Shown here piece after piece: positions 36,609-45,875 of a stretch of DNA of 64,000 nt. The notes below the pieces were generated by a model. The model had not been told where the DNA came from and did no database searches. It saw only the letters and a list, made by a program, of their open reading frames with translations. Origin of the DNA: Pseudomonadales bacterium (GTDB lineage Bacteria; Pseudomonadota; Gammaproteobacteria; Pseudomonadales; Pseudohongiellaceae); the NCBI GenBank assembly GCA_022827425.1, contig JAJDSZ010000090.1, positions 1-64,000 on the forward strand, written 5' to 3'. Both the position numbers and the translations under genes were made by a program. Position 1 is the stretch's first letter. Each line of letters begins with the position of its first letter.

Positions 36609-38090
36609 ATGAACAGATTACCGAACCGGTTCCCATCCCTGGCGGCAACGGCTTCGCTTTGCCTCGCCGCCCTGCTGCTCGACGCCTGCGCCGTCAATCC
36701 GGCTACTGGCACGCCGAATCTGGTGCTGATGTCCGGCGACCGGGAAAAGGAAATCGGCTTGGAAGAACACGAGAAAATCGCCCAGAGTTCGGTTTTCTAC
36801 GAAGATGAAGCGCTCAATGCCTATGTAACCGAGATCGGCAACCGCGTGGCCCGGGTGGGTGACCGACCCGATCTCGAATACCAGTTCCACATTGTGGACA
36901 GTCCCGAAATCAACGCCTTCGCCCTCCCCGCCGGCTATGTCTATGTCAATCGCGGCCTGCTCAATTATCTCAACAGCGAAGCCGAACTCGCCGCCGTGCT
37001 CGGCCATGAAATCGCCCATATCACCGCCCGCCACGCCGTGCAGCAACACGCCCGGGGAGCGCTGGCGAACGCCGCGGCCCAGGTGGGGGGCATCGCCACC
37101 GCGGTGGTAACCGGCAGCGGCTATGTGGGATCGCAGATTTCCCAGGTGGCTTCGATCTGGGCGCGGGCGGGCCTCAGCGGCTATGGCCGGGAACATGAAC
37201 TCGAAGCCGACCAGCTTGGCGCCGAATACATGCGCGACGCGGGCTACGACCCCATCGGCATGATCGAAACCCTCACGGTGCTGAAAAACCATCAGGACTT
37301 CACCCGCCTCACCACCAATCGCGGCGGCGGCTATCACGGCCTGTTCGCCTCTCATCCCCGCAGCGACCAGCGCCTGCAGCAGACCATCGCCCAGGTGCGG
37401 GATTTCGATTCCCAGGCCATTCCGCAAGAAGACAACAGCCGCTTCCGGGAAGCCACCGGGGGCCTGATCTACGGCGAGAGCCGCCTTGCCAGAACCAACG
37501 AAACCCGCAATCGCTATTATCAGACCCTGCTCGGCTACACCATGGTCTTCCCGGACGACTGGTCGATCAGCGAAACCACCACCACGGCCACCGGCAGCGC
37601 GCCGGGCCAGGGCTCGCTCAGGGTGGAAGCCCTGCGCCTGCAAAGAAACCAGTCGCCCAGGGACTTTCTCGCCGACCGGCTGCAGCAGGCGCATCTCGAA
37701 AAGTCCGAGGCCCTGGAGCAGTTCCGTCTGCTCGGCCACACCGGTATCGCGCTCAATCCCGCCACCGGCGGCAAGGAGCGCGTGGCGGTGATTTATTTTG
37801 GCCCCCGGGCCTATCTGATCACCGGCGAACTGCCGCCGGGCTCGACAGAAGAAACCGATGCCCTGCTGCTGGAATCGATCCGCAGTTTCCGGCCCATGGA
37901 GCGGGGCGAGATTGCGATCGCCGAGGAACTGCGAATCCGCTGGGTGCTGGCGGACGAGAACTTCGACTACGCCGTCGCCGCCCGCAACTCCAGGATCAAG
38001 GAGTATCCCGAGGAAACCCTGCGCCTGCTCAATGGCCATTACCCCATCGGCAACCCGGAGCCGGGCGAATGGATCAAGCTCGTCGAGTGA
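36609..38090 (+). CDS. M48-family zinc metalloprotease, outer-membrane lipoprotein
   Basis: A 493-residue protease with lipobox LLDAC (C27). The catalytic zinc motif is HEIAH (H133, E134, H137) with the ExxAD third ligand near residue 197, and a helical segment 150-190 may act as a lid. It looks like a BepA/LoiP-type periplasmic protease with a C-terminal region (about 310-450) of unknown role, longer than the usual family. It may process or control quality of the cluster's outer-membrane components. The conserved block FALPAGYVYVNRGLL is present. Confidence 0.9.
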   Translation: MNRLPNRFPSLAATASLCLAALLLDACAVNPATGTPNLVLMSGDREKEIGLEEHEKIAQSSVFYEDEALNAYVTEIGNRVARVGDRPDLEYQFHIVDSPEINAFALPAGYVYVNRGLLNYLNSEAELAAVLGHEIAHITARHAVQQHARGALANAAAQVGGIATAVVTGSGYVGSQISQVASIWARAGLSGYGREHELEADQLGAEYMRDAGYDPIGMIETLTVLKNHQDFTRLTTNRGGGYHGLFASHPRSDQRLQQTIAQVRDFDSQAIPQEDNSRFREATGGLIYGESRLARTNETRNRYYQTLLGYTMVFPDDWSISETTTTATGSAPGQGSLRVEALRLQRNQSPRDFLADRLQQAHLEKSEALEQFRLLGHTGIALNPATGGKERVAVIYFGPRAYLITGELPPGSTEETDALLLESIRSFRPMERGEIAIAEELRIRWVLADENFDYAVAARNSRIKEYPEETLRLLNGHYPIGNPEPGEWIKLVE

Positions 38091-38152
38091 TCGGCGACAT
38101 GACGGCGAACTCCGCGCCATGGATGGCATGAACAACCTCACGGAATCTCCAA

Positions 38153-38197
38153 TGAGATTCTGCGACTTCGCTCCGCTACGCGCAGAATGACGGAGCG
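38153..38197. repeat. REP-like palindrome
   Basis: An inverted copy of the dispersed repeat: GAGATTCTGCGACTTCGC, then GCGCAGAATGACGG, around a CTCCGCTAC centre. It lies just before the waaF start and after the M48 gene, so it may cap the 3' end of the envelope transcript. Confidence 0.7.
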
Positions 38198-38211
38198 GGT
38201 GCGGCGCCAAC

Positions 38212-39273
38212 ATGAAAAACTCCAACTCCGGGCCTGAATCCGGGATTGCGCCGGGGAAATACCTCATCGTCGGGCCGTCCTGGGTCGGCGACATGGTCAT
38301 GGCCCAGTCGCTGTTCCGGCAACTGAAGGCCAATCATCCCGATAATGACATCAGCGTCCTTGCGCCGGCCTGGACCCGGCCCCTGCTTGAGCGCATGCCC
38401 GAAGTCGAGCAAAGCCTCGACTTGCCCTTCCGCCACGGCGAGTGGCGCTGGGGCAGGCGCCGGGAATTCGGCCAAACCTTGCGCCACGGGGGCTTCACCC
38501 GCGCCATCGTCCTGCCCAATTCCTTCAAGTCGGCCCTGGTCCCATTCCATGCCGGGATTCCCCGGCGGATCGGCTGGCGCGGCGAATGGCGCGGCTGGCT
38601 CCTCAATGATTGCCGCCGCCTGAACAAGGAAAAGCTGCCCCGGATGGTGGACCGATTCGTGGCATTGGGCCTGCCGCCGGACAGCCCGCTCCCCGCCGAG
38701 CTGCCCCGGCCGCGCCTGCAGGTGCGGGAGGCTGACCGCGACCGGGCCCTGGCAAAGTTGAAACTGGACCCGCGACCTCCCGTGCTCGCGCTCTGTCCGG
38801 GGGCGGAATTCGGGCCATCCAAGCAGTGGCCCGCTGCGGGCCATGGCGAGCTGGCGCGGAATTATCTTGCCCGGGGCTGGCAGGTATGGCTGTTCGGTTC
38901 GGAAAACGACCGGGGCATCGCGGCGGAAATCGTCGCCGGCATTGGCGAGGAAGGGTCTTCCCGCTGCCGCGATCTCACCGGCGAGACAAGCCTCGCCGAA
39001 GCCATCGACCTGCTTTCCCTGGCCGGGGCGGTGGTCTCCAATGACTCCGGGCTGATGCATGTTGCCGCCGCCCTGGACAGGCCGCTGGCGGCAATCTATG
39101 GTTCGAGTTCGCCGACATTCACCCCGCCACTGGCCGAAAGGGTAGAATTGCTCGCCACCGGCATCGAATGCCAACCCTGTTACCAGCGTGAGTGTCCCTA
39201 TGGCCATTCGCGCTGCCTGACCGGAATACAGCCCGAATTCGTGGCCGAGGCCATCGACAGACTGCGGGGGTAG
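38212..39273 (+). CDS. waaF: ADP-heptose:LPS heptosyltransferase II
   Basis: A 353-residue GT-B enzyme of family GT9. The N-terminus (KYLIVGPSWVGDMVMAQSLF) and the ADP-heptose-binding C-terminal part (LCPGAEFGPSKQWP, NDSGLMHVAAALD, YGSSSPTFTPPL) match WaaF. It adds the second heptose to the LPS inner core from ADP-heptose made by HldE. The short low-conservation N-terminal extension starts at the ATG right after the REP-like repeat, so a slightly internal start is possible. Confidence 0.9.
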   Translation: MKNSNSGPESGIAPGKYLIVGPSWVGDMVMAQSLFRQLKANHPDNDISVLAPAWTRPLLERMPEVEQSLDLPFRHGEWRWGRRREFGQTLRHGGFTRAIVLPNSFKSALVPFHAGIPRRIGWRGEWRGWLLNDCRRLNKEKLPRMVDRFVALGLPPDSPLPAELPRPRLQVREADRDRALAKLKLDPRPPVLALCPGAEFGPSKQWPAAGHGELARNYLARGWQVWLFGSENDRGIAAEIVAGIGEEGSSRCRDLTGETSLAEAIDLLSLAGAVVSNDSGLMHVAAALDRPLAAIYGSSSPTFTPPLAERVELLATGIECQPCYQRECPYGHSRCLTGIQPEFVAEAIDRLRG

Positions 39274-39280
39274 CGGCGAA

Positions 39281-40345
39281 TTGCGGATTCTGATTGTCAA
39301 GCTCTCTTCGCTGGGAGACATCATCCATACCCTGCCGGCCGTCACCGACGCCGCCAACGCCCGCAAGGACGTGGTGTTCGACTGGGTGGTGGAAGAGAAT
39401 TTCGTCGACGTGCCCGCCTGGCATCCAGCGGTGGACAAGGTAATCCCCGTCTCCCTCCGGCGCTGGCGGCGCAATCTGCTGAAAACCTGGCTCCAGCGCG
39501 AGGTTCGCGCATTCCGGCAACGCCTGCGGGCCGAGCACTACGACCTGGTAATCGATGCCCAGGGCCTGATCAAGAGCGGCATAATCAGCCGCATGTCCAA
39601 GGGGCTCACCATCGGCCTCAGCAACCAGACCGCCAGGGAGCCGCTTTCCTCGCTGTTCTACAACCAGTCGTACTCGGTGCCCTGGGACACCCATGCGGTG
39701 GACCGTCTGCGGCAGTTATTCTCCCGATCGCTGAACTATCGCTACAGCAAGTCCCGGGTGGATTACGGCATCGAGTTGGGGCGAATCAGCCAGGAGGCTC
39801 CATCCGGATCTTCCGGCGTCGTGCTCTTTCTTCATGGCACGACCTGGGCCACCAAGCACTGGCCCGACGCCTACTGGCGGCAACTCGGCGAAAACGCCGC
39901 CGCCGCCGGCTACCGCATCGAGCTTCCCTGGGGCGACCCAGAGGAAAAACGCCGGGCGGAGCTGATTGCCGGCGGCAACCCGAAGGCCACGGTGCTGGAG
40001 AAGCAGAGCCTCACCGGGCTGGCCCGGCACATGCTGCAAGCCGATGGCGTGATTGCCGTGGATACCGGTCTCGGCCATCTTGCCGCCGCCCTCGGCAAGC
40101 CCGCGCTGACGCTGTACGGCCCCACCAATCCCGACCTCAGCGGCACCTGCGGCCGCCGCCAGCTGCATCTCGCCGCGGACATCGATTGCGCGCCCTGCAT
40201 GAAGAAAACCTGCGCCTATCAGGGTGAGCCGGTATTCGACCGGGAGCAGGGCGAACGCTTCCCCGTGCGGCCTCCCTGTTTCGCCAGCCACAGGCCCGAT
40301 GCGGTCTGGCAGCGCTTTGAAAAACTGCTGGCAGTGAACCCATGA
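39281..40345 (+). CDS. waaC: ADP-heptose:LPS heptosyltransferase I
   Basis: A 354-residue GT9 enzyme. MRILIVKLSSLGDIIHTLPA and HGTTWATKHWPDAYW plus DTGLGHLAAALGKPAL are WaaC signatures. It attaches the first heptose to Kdo. The start is a TTG with a GGGGG-rich site upstream; no ATG lies at the right position. It follows waaF by 7 bp and overlaps waaG by ATGA. Confidence 0.9.
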   Translation: MRILIVKLSSLGDIIHTLPAVTDAANARKDVVFDWVVEENFVDVPAWHPAVDKVIPVSLRRWRRNLLKTWLQREVRAFRQRLRAEHYDLVIDAQGLIKSGIISRMSKGLTIGLSNQTAREPLSSLFYNQSYSVPWDTHAVDRLRQLFSRSLNYRYSKSRVDYGIELGRISQEAPSGSSGVVLFLHGTTWATKHWPDAYWRQLGENAAAAGYRIELPWGDPEEKRRAELIAGGNPKATVLEKQSLTGLARHMLQADGVIAVDTGLGHLAAALGKPALTLYGPTNPDLSGTCGRRQLHLAADIDCAPCMKKTCAYQGEPVFDREQGERFPVRPPCFASHRPDAVWQRFEKLLAVNP

Positions 40346-41472
40346 AGCTGGCCTTTCTGATCTATGCCTGGTTCCCCCACGGCGGACAGCAGCGCGACAT
40401 GCTGCGTCTGGCCCGGGAATGCCGCGCCCGGGGCCACGGGGTTACGGTGTATGCCATGGCCTGGCATGGCACCGAGCCGGAAGACCTGCGGCTCAGGTTG
40501 ATCCCGGCCCGCGGCCTCAGCCGCCTCGGGCGGTACCGGAGCTATACCGCGTTGCTGGAACAGGAATTGGCCAGGGAACCGGCGGACCTGGTGCTCGGTT
40601 TCAACAAGATGCCCCTGCTCGACGCCTACTTCGCCGCCGACTCCTGCTTTGCCGAAAAGGCCCTCAGGCAGCGCGGCGCCTGGTATCGCCTGAGTCCACG
40701 CTTCCGCCATTTGCGCGACTACGAGCAGGCGGTCTTCGGCCCGGCAAGCGACACGGTTTCCCTGCTGCTGAGCGAGCGGCAACGGGAAGAATATCTGCGC
40801 CACTACCCGGGTTGTGCCGACCGCGTCCACCTGTTGCCGCCGGGGCTTTCCGCCGACCGCAAAGCCGCCCGGCGCGATGCGGCCGCAAGACAAGCCTGCC
40901 GGGAGGAGCTTGGGCTTGGGACGAATGAAAAGCTGCTGCTGCAGGTGGGCTCGGGCTTTCGCATCAAGGGGGTGGATCGTTCCCTGCGCGCACTGGCTTC
41001 GTTGCCGGATGAAGTCCGGGAGAACTGCCGCTATCTGCTCATTGGCCGCGGCCGCGCGGCAGGTCCCCGGCGGCTCGCCCGCAGGCTCGGCGTCGCCCGC
41101 CGGGTCCACATTCTGCCCGGCAGGGACGACATCGATCACTTCTATCAGGCGGCGGACCTGCTGCTGCACCCGGCCTGGTCGGAAAGCGCCGGCCATGTAT
41201 TGCTCGAAGCCCTTGCGGCGGGTCTGCCGGTGCTGACCACCGCAAGCTGTGGCTACGCCGTGCATGTCAGCAAGGCCGGCGCCGGCGAGGTCTGCGGCGA
41301 GCCTTTCGCCCAGCGGGAACTCAACCGACGCCTCGGAGACATGCTCGGCCAACTCGGCAGCGCGCCCTGGAGCGAGAACGGCCTGCGCTATGGCCGCGAG
41401 GAAGAACTCGCCAAGATGCCCGAAGCTGCGGTGGATGTTCTCGAACAGCTCGGCGCGCGGCTGAAACCATGA
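40342..41472 (+). CDS. waaG: LPS core glycosyltransferase, WaaG-like (GT4)
   Basis: A 376-residue GT4 enzyme. MKLAFLIYAWFPHGGQQRDM is the WaaG-type start, and the C-terminal half has KGVDRSLRAL (with the KGVD basic residues) and LHPAWSESAGHVLLEALA, the nucleotide-sugar EX7E-type region. It adds the first outer-core sugar, usually glucose or galactosamine, to heptose II. Start and stop both overlap neighbours (ATGA), so the waaF-waaC-waaG-carbamoyltransferase genes are a tight operon. Confidence 0.87.
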   Translation: MKLAFLIYAWFPHGGQQRDMLRLARECRARGHGVTVYAMAWHGTEPEDLRLRLIPARGLSRLGRYRSYTALLEQELAREPADLVLGFNKMPLLDAYFAADSCFAEKALRQRGAWYRLSPRFRHLRDYEQAVFGPASDTVSLLLSERQREEYLRHYPGCADRVHLLPPGLSADRKAARRDAAARQACREELGLGTNEKLLLQVGSGFRIKGVDRSLRALASLPDEVRENCRYLLIGRGRAAGPRRLARRLGVARRVHILPGRDDIDHFYQAADLLLHPAWSESAGHVLLEALAAGLPVLTTASCGYAVHVSKAGAGEVCGEPFAQRELNRRLGDMLGQLGSAPWSENGLRYGREEELAKMPEAAVDVLEQLGARLKP

Positions 41473-43229
41473 CAACAGGCAGCCCTATATACACCCTCGG
41501 CCTCGCCGGCGCCATCGGCCACGATCCCGCCGCCGCGCTGTTTCGCGACGGCGAACTGATCGCCGCGGTGGAAGAGGAAAGGCTGACGCGCCGCCGTCAC
41601 GCCCGGGGAGAAATGCCCTATCACGCCGCCCGGCAATGCCTGCTGATCGCCGGCGTCCGGGCGAGCGAAATCAGCCGCATCGCCATTCCCTACAGCCCCA
41701 TCAGCCTGTTCGGCTCGGCGCGCTGGCATTATGCCCGGCGCCACTGGTACGCCCCGGACCGCAGCCTCGACTGCCTGTTCAACGGCAACCGCCGCTATCG
41801 GCGCTACCTGCGGCAATTGCGGGAGCTGCTGGCGCAGTTGCACATCGCACCGGGCCGGGTGCAAATCCTGCCGGTGGAACACCAACTCGCCCACGCCGCC
41901 AGCGCCTATCTGCTCAACGAACCCGCGGAAAAAACCGCAATCTTCTGCAACGACGCGAAGGGTGAGTACAGCAACATGCTCTTCGCCGTGGGCGAGCGGG
42001 GCCGAATCCATAAACGCAGGGAATTCCACAATCCGGATTCGCTCTGCGGCATGTACGCGGCGCTCACCGATTACCTCGGTTTTGAAATCCTCGACGGCGA
42101 ATTGCGCGTCATGGGAATCGCCCCCCTGGGCGACCCGGAAAAGTACGACCTGTCGCCCCTGGCAAGCTGCCGGCAGGGCAGGCTCAGAGTCAACAACAAG
42201 CTGATCGGCACCGTGGGGCTGCGCCGCTACAAGGCCCGCTCCCAGGGCCATTACTTCAGCCAGAAGCTGGTGGAAATGCTCGGGCCGCGGCGGATCGGCA
42301 ATCTGGTGGACGACCCCTATCTCCACTACGCCGCCGCCATCCAGAAACTCTACGAAGACCTGGCCCTGCAACTGCTGGAACATCATCTCGGCGATGTGCT
42401 CGCGGAAACCGGCGTGCTTGCCGTGGCGGGCACCGGCGCCATGAATCTGCGGCTCAACCAGCGGCTGGCAAACTGGGACAAGGTGAAACGCCTCATTGTC
42501 CACCCCGCCTGCAGCGACTCGGGAACCGCCATCGGCGCCGCGGCCCAGGTCATCCGGGCGGACGGCATGGAACTGGCGCCGGTGAACAATCTGTTGCTCG
42601 GCCCCGCCTATGCTTCCAGGGAGTGCATTGACGCCTGCCGCAACCACCGCGAAAAACCCCGCTGGGAAGTGCTTGACGATCCACACGGCAAGGCCGTGGA
42701 ACTGCTGGCGGCGGGAGAGCTCGTGGGCTGGTTTCGCGGCGCCCTGGAATTCGGCCAGCGCAGCCTCGGCAATCGCTGCGTGCTGGCCCATCCGCAGCAG
42801 GAAAACGTTTCCGAATTGATCAACAGCCAACTCAAGTTTCGCGAGATCAAAAGACCATTCGCCGCCGCGGTGCTTGCCGGCGCCGCCGGGGGACTGCTCC
42901 ATGGCCAGCAAGCGGACCCCTGGCGCAGCGTCGGCGTGCACATCGCGGAAGAATGGCGCCGGCGCTATCCCCACATCGCCTACGAGGACGGAAGCACCCG
43001 GGTGCAAGTCGTCGAGGCCGGGCGCTTCCCGGATTTCCATCGCCTGCTGACCCGCTTCGAGCGGGAAACAGGACACCCGCTGCTGATCAGCACTTCCATG
43101 AGCCGACCCGGCGAAGCGCTGGTTTGTTCGCCGGAGCACGCCATTGGGTTGTTCGTGAACTCGGGCCTGAAATACCTGATCCTCGAAGACCTGCTGGTCA
43201 CCCGGCGCCCGGAGGAGGATAGCTGGTAG
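41469..43229 (+). CDS. NodU/CmcH-type carbamoyltransferase of the LPS core locus
   Basis: A 586-residue enzyme with the YrdC-less carbamoyltransferase fold: N-terminal GLAGAIGHDPAAALFRDGE and HQLAHAASAY (nucleotide/metal region), a C-terminal GQRSLGNRCVLAHP block and HPACSDSGTAIGAAAQ. The usual DGxGE element reads FCNDAKGEYSN. Placed right after waaG, it corresponds to the Pseudomonas heptose 7-O-carbamoyltransferase (WapO) position, so a carbamoylated core heptose is the best guess. It starts inside the waaG stop (ATGA). Confidence 0.84.
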   Translation: MTTGSPIYTLGLAGAIGHDPAAALFRDGELIAAVEEERLTRRRHARGEMPYHAARQCLLIAGVRASEISRIAIPYSPISLFGSARWHYARRHWYAPDRSLDCLFNGNRRYRRYLRQLRELLAQLHIAPGRVQILPVEHQLAHAASAYLLNEPAEKTAIFCNDAKGEYSNMLFAVGERGRIHKRREFHNPDSLCGMYAALTDYLGFEILDGELRVMGIAPLGDPEKYDLSPLASCRQGRLRVNNKLIGTVGLRRYKARSQGHYFSQKLVEMLGPRRIGNLVDDPYLHYAAAIQKLYEDLALQLLEHHLGDVLAETGVLAVAGTGAMNLRLNQRLANWDKVKRLIVHPACSDSGTAIGAAAQVIRADGMELAPVNNLLLGPAYASRECIDACRNHREKPRWEVLDDPHGKAVELLAAGELVGWFRGALEFGQRSLGNRCVLAHPQQENVSELINSQLKFREIKRPFAAAVLAGAAGGLLHGQQADPWRSVGVHIAEEWRRRYPHIAYEDGSTRVQVVEAGRFPDFHRLLTRFERETGHPLLISTSMSRPGEALVCSPEHAIGLFVNSGLKYLILEDLLVTRRPEEDSW

Positions 43230-43243
43230 GGTTGTCTGCGTTC

Positions 43244-44752
43244 CTATCTGCGCCGGTAGATGAAGATGGAGGACTCGCCGGATTCGGGATAGGCGGCGAC
43301 AGGTTCGAGCAATGCGGAAACTTCGGGCCTGTCCCGCAACTGGTCGAGAACAACAGAGGTCTCCACCACGATGACATCGCCCGATTCCGCTGCAAGAATC
43401 TGCTCTTCGGCGAGTTGCGGCTGGACCTGGTCGTACTCGGGAACCAGGCCGCTGAAATACGCCACTGCCCGGACATTGGTGATCAGCGCGGCGGCCCCGT
43501 CGTGATTGGCGTCCAGCCAGGCGATGGCATCCCCGACATAGGCTTTCGAACGGCCGAAGCTGTAGAAGGAATCCACTGCGGAGAAGCTGAAGAACAACAC
43601 GAGCAGCCAGGCCGCGGCCCGGCTTCCCGGCAACGCCCTCGCCAGCATTTGCCGGGCGATGAAGGGCACGAAGACGGCCAGGGAAAGACTGAACATCATG
43701 GCGTAACGGCTTGTCAGGTAGCGCGTAAGCAGGATGAAGCCGAACACCGTGAGCAAATTGATCCCGGCGAAAGCGATGATCGGCAGGGCGGTGTTGCGCT
43801 CCGGCAGCAGCCATCTTTTCCAGTATCCCCACGCCAGAATCAGCGTAAACGGCATGCCCACGGCATAGAACAGCTCGACCACCAGGATCGCCAGCAAGCC
43901 CGCGATCAGGAACAACGGCAGATAGCGCCCGGACCAGGTGGCGGCGTGCCCGCCGAAAATGGCCTCGGCGGCGGCCTGTTGACTCACGGGATCAAACAGC
44001 GATTGCACAAAGGGCAGATAGGTGGAGGCCGATTCGATCATCTGATGAAACAGGTTCAGGCCGAATGCCAGGCCGCCCAGCAGACACAGCAGCAGGGCGC
44101 CCAGCGCCGCCGCCAGCAGGCGAAAGCGCAGCAGGAAACGCTCAGCCCGGGGGTAGCGTTGATCGAAGAACAGGCACAATGGCGCAAGCAGCAGGTAAAA
44201 CGCCGCCTCGGGGCGGAACAATGTGGCGAACACCATCGCCGCGGCAAAAAACAGGCAATACTTCCATGAGCCTTCGGCGCCATAGGCAATCAGGCACCAC
44301 AGGCCAAGCAGGGAAAAGGCCCAGAATCCGGTATCGCGCAGGATGAGGTAGCGGTATTCGTTGATTTCCGGGAAAAGCAGAATCGTCAGCACCGCCAGGG
44401 CGAGCAGGCGGCGGTCCGTGGAAAATTCCCGGCAGATGCTGACAAAAGCGAATGCCAGCAGGGCGAAGAACAGGGCATTGAGCAGGTAGGCCGCGGCAAC
44501 GAGCCCGGGCCCCAGGGAGCTGACCAGGCCGAGCAGCACCGGATAGCCGGCCCAGGCATAGTGCGCGAAGGCGGCTTCGATTCCCTGATCGAGGAAAATC
44601 CGGGCGGTGCGGATATAAACAAAGGCGTCGTCATTGGGCACCGCTACGCTCAGCCCCGCCCAGGCCGAAAGCAGCAGGCTCGCCGCAACCGCCCACAGCC
44701 TCGCATCGATCCGCTCAAGCCGCTCGACAAGCCTGCCGGCGCCGTCGCTCAT
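43244..44752 (-). CDS. GT-C-type membrane glycosyltransferase
   Basis: A 502-residue polytopic protein (about 11-13 helices) with a first-loop acidic motif PNDDAFVYIR and a late soluble domain after about residue 400. This is the layout of GT-C enzymes that use polyprenyl-linked sugars (ArnT/PMT-like or DUF2029/glucosyltransferase type). It may decorate LPS or a cell-surface polymer. It is convergent with the carbamoyltransferase gene and just ahead of the LpxL-like gene on the same strand, with the two starts and stops only 3 bp apart. Confidence 0.78.
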   Translation of the reverse strand: MSDGAGRLVERLERIDARLWAVAASLLLSAWAGLSVAVPNDDAFVYIRTARIFLDQGIEAAFAHYAWAGYPVLLGLVSSLGPGLVAAAYLLNALFFALLAFAFVSICREFSTDRRLLALAVLTILLFPEINEYRYLILRDTGFWAFSLLGLWCLIAYGAEGSWKYCLFFAAAMVFATLFRPEAAFYLLLAPLCLFFDQRYPRAERFLLRFRLLAAALGALLLCLLGGLAFGLNLFHQMIESASTYLPFVQSLFDPVSQQAAAEAIFGGHAATWSGRYLPLFLIAGLLAILVVELFYAVGMPFTLILAWGYWKRWLLPERNTALPIIAFAGINLLTVFGFILLTRYLTSRYAMMFSLSLAVFVPFIARQMLARALPGSRAAAWLLVLFFSFSAVDSFYSFGRSKAYVGDAIAWLDANHDGAAALITNVRAVAYFSGLVPEYDQVQPQLAEEQILAAESGDVIVVETSVVLDQLRDRPEVSALLEPVAAYPESGESSIFIYRRR

Positions 44753-44755
44753 GGC

Positions 44756-45712
44756 TCAGGAACCTGCGCCGCCATCGGTTTGCCGGTACAGGTCCGCTTC
44801 GCCGTCCGGCCGGGTCTTGAAGCGCTTGTGCAGCCACAGATACTGCTCAGGCTGTTCGCGCACGGCCTGCTCCACCAGGCGGTTGATCCGGATGGCGTCT
44901 TCGCGCTCGTCGCCACAGGGAAAGTCTTCCAGTTCGGGGCTGATGCGCAAATGGTAGCCTGAATTGTCCGACCGCCGGTAATGGCTGAAAAAAAGCACCG
45001 GCGAATCATTGGCGGAAGCATAGCGGCTGGTGGCGGTAATCGTGGCCGCATCGACCTCGAAGAATGGCACGAAAACCGCCCGGCGCGGGCCATAATCCTG
45101 ATCCGGCGCGTACCACAACGCAAACCCGTCCCGCAGGCTGCGCAGCGCCCCGCGCACATCGCGCCGCTCGATCACCCGGGGATACAGCCTGCTGCGGCGA
45201 TGGAACATCACCGCATCGAACAGGGCGTTTTCATGGGCGCGATAACTGACCGCCATGGGATGAAACAGGCTGAGCAGAAAACCGCCGATCTCCAGGGTAG
45301 AAAAATGCGCCGCCACCAGCAGCGCCCCCCGCCCCCTGGCCACTGCCCGCCGCAGATTCTCCAGCCCTTCGATACTCGTGCGTGAACGAAAGTCCTCCGG
45401 GTTGCGGTACCAGGAAATCGCAACTTCGACCAGCCCGATTCCGTTTTCAACAAAAACCCGCCGCGCCAGCCGCTTTCGAGCCCGGGCATCGAGTTCGGGA
45501 AAGCACAGCCGCAGATTCACTTCGCAAACATGCCGGCGCCAGCGCGCCAGCCGATAGCTGAGCAGCCCGAGCCCCGCCCCAAGCCGAAGCTGCCAGGACC
45601 AGGGCAGTCGCGCCGCCAGCCAGGCCATCCCAAGCAGCGCCCAGGTACCCCAGTACCGGGGCCACCAAAACCTCCGCAAGCCAGCAACTTCGCCCGACCC
45701 TCCCCGCGCCAT
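44756..45712 (-). CDS. Lipid A late acyltransferase (LpxL/LpxM family)
   Basis: A 318-residue membrane-anchored acyltransferase. The catalytic box is HFSTLE (H136-E141, HX4E), preceded by LLVAAH and followed by a YRAHENALFD region, as in LpxL/HtrB. The N-terminal hydrophobic helix (about 20-45) anchors it. It transfers a secondary acyl chain from acyl-ACP to a lipid A precursor. The ATG at 45712 follows AGGAG; a longer reading would cross a hairpin and REP-like repeat. LpxL against LpxM cannot be decided here. Confidence 0.87.
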   Translation of the reverse strand: MARGGSGEVAGLRRFWWPRYWGTWALLGMAWLAARLPWSWQLRLGAGLGLLSYRLARWRRHVCEVNLRLCFPELDARARKRLARRVFVENGIGLVEVAISWYRNPEDFRSRTSIEGLENLRRAVARGRGALLVAAHFSTLEIGGFLLSLFHPMAVSYRAHENALFDAVMFHRRSRLYPRVIERRDVRGALRSLRDGFALWYAPDQDYGPRRAVFVPFFEVDAATITATSRYASANDSPVLFFSHYRRSDNSGYHLRISPELEDFPCGDEREDAIRINRLVEQAVREQPEQYLWLHKRFKTRPDGEADLYRQTDGGAGS

Positions 45713-45751
45713 CCAATTCAAACTCCTATCAAGACCAAAGCCGATACCCAG

Positions 45752-45772
45752 GGAGCCTGCGCCGCAGGCTCC
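45752..45772. repeat. Short GC hairpin, GGAGCCTGC repeat
   Basis: A perfect 9-bp inverted repeat (GGAGCCTGC, 3-base loop, GCAGGCTCC). The same arms with a different loop occur at 49727-49747. It lies upstream of the lpxL-like gene; no T run follows on either strand. Confidence 0.6.
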
Positions 45773-45835
45773 TTGCCAAAACCCGCCGGGAACAAGAACT
45801 CGCCCGAGAGGCTCGGTTTTCCGAAGCCTACCAAA

Positions 45836-45867
45836 GAGATCCTGCGACTGCGCGCAGGATGACGGGT
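45836..45867. repeat. REP-like palindrome (short copy)
   Basis: GAGATCCTGCGACTGCGCGC followed by AGGATGACGGG, a compact copy of the dispersed repeat family, immediately downstream of the small gene at 45876-46043. Confidence 0.6.
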
Positions 45868-45875
45868 AACTGGAC

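Noticed and set aside
22838..38090. A Zorya-type (ZorAB) anti-phage system
   Set aside because: An ExbB/MotA-like protein is present, but there is no OmpA-like ZorB, helicase or nuclease, so it does not match known Zorya types.
22838..38090. A conventional Tol-Pal or TonB-ExbB-ExbD system
   Set aside because: No tolR/exbD, tolB, pal or anchored tonB gene is found; only the channel-like subunit matches.
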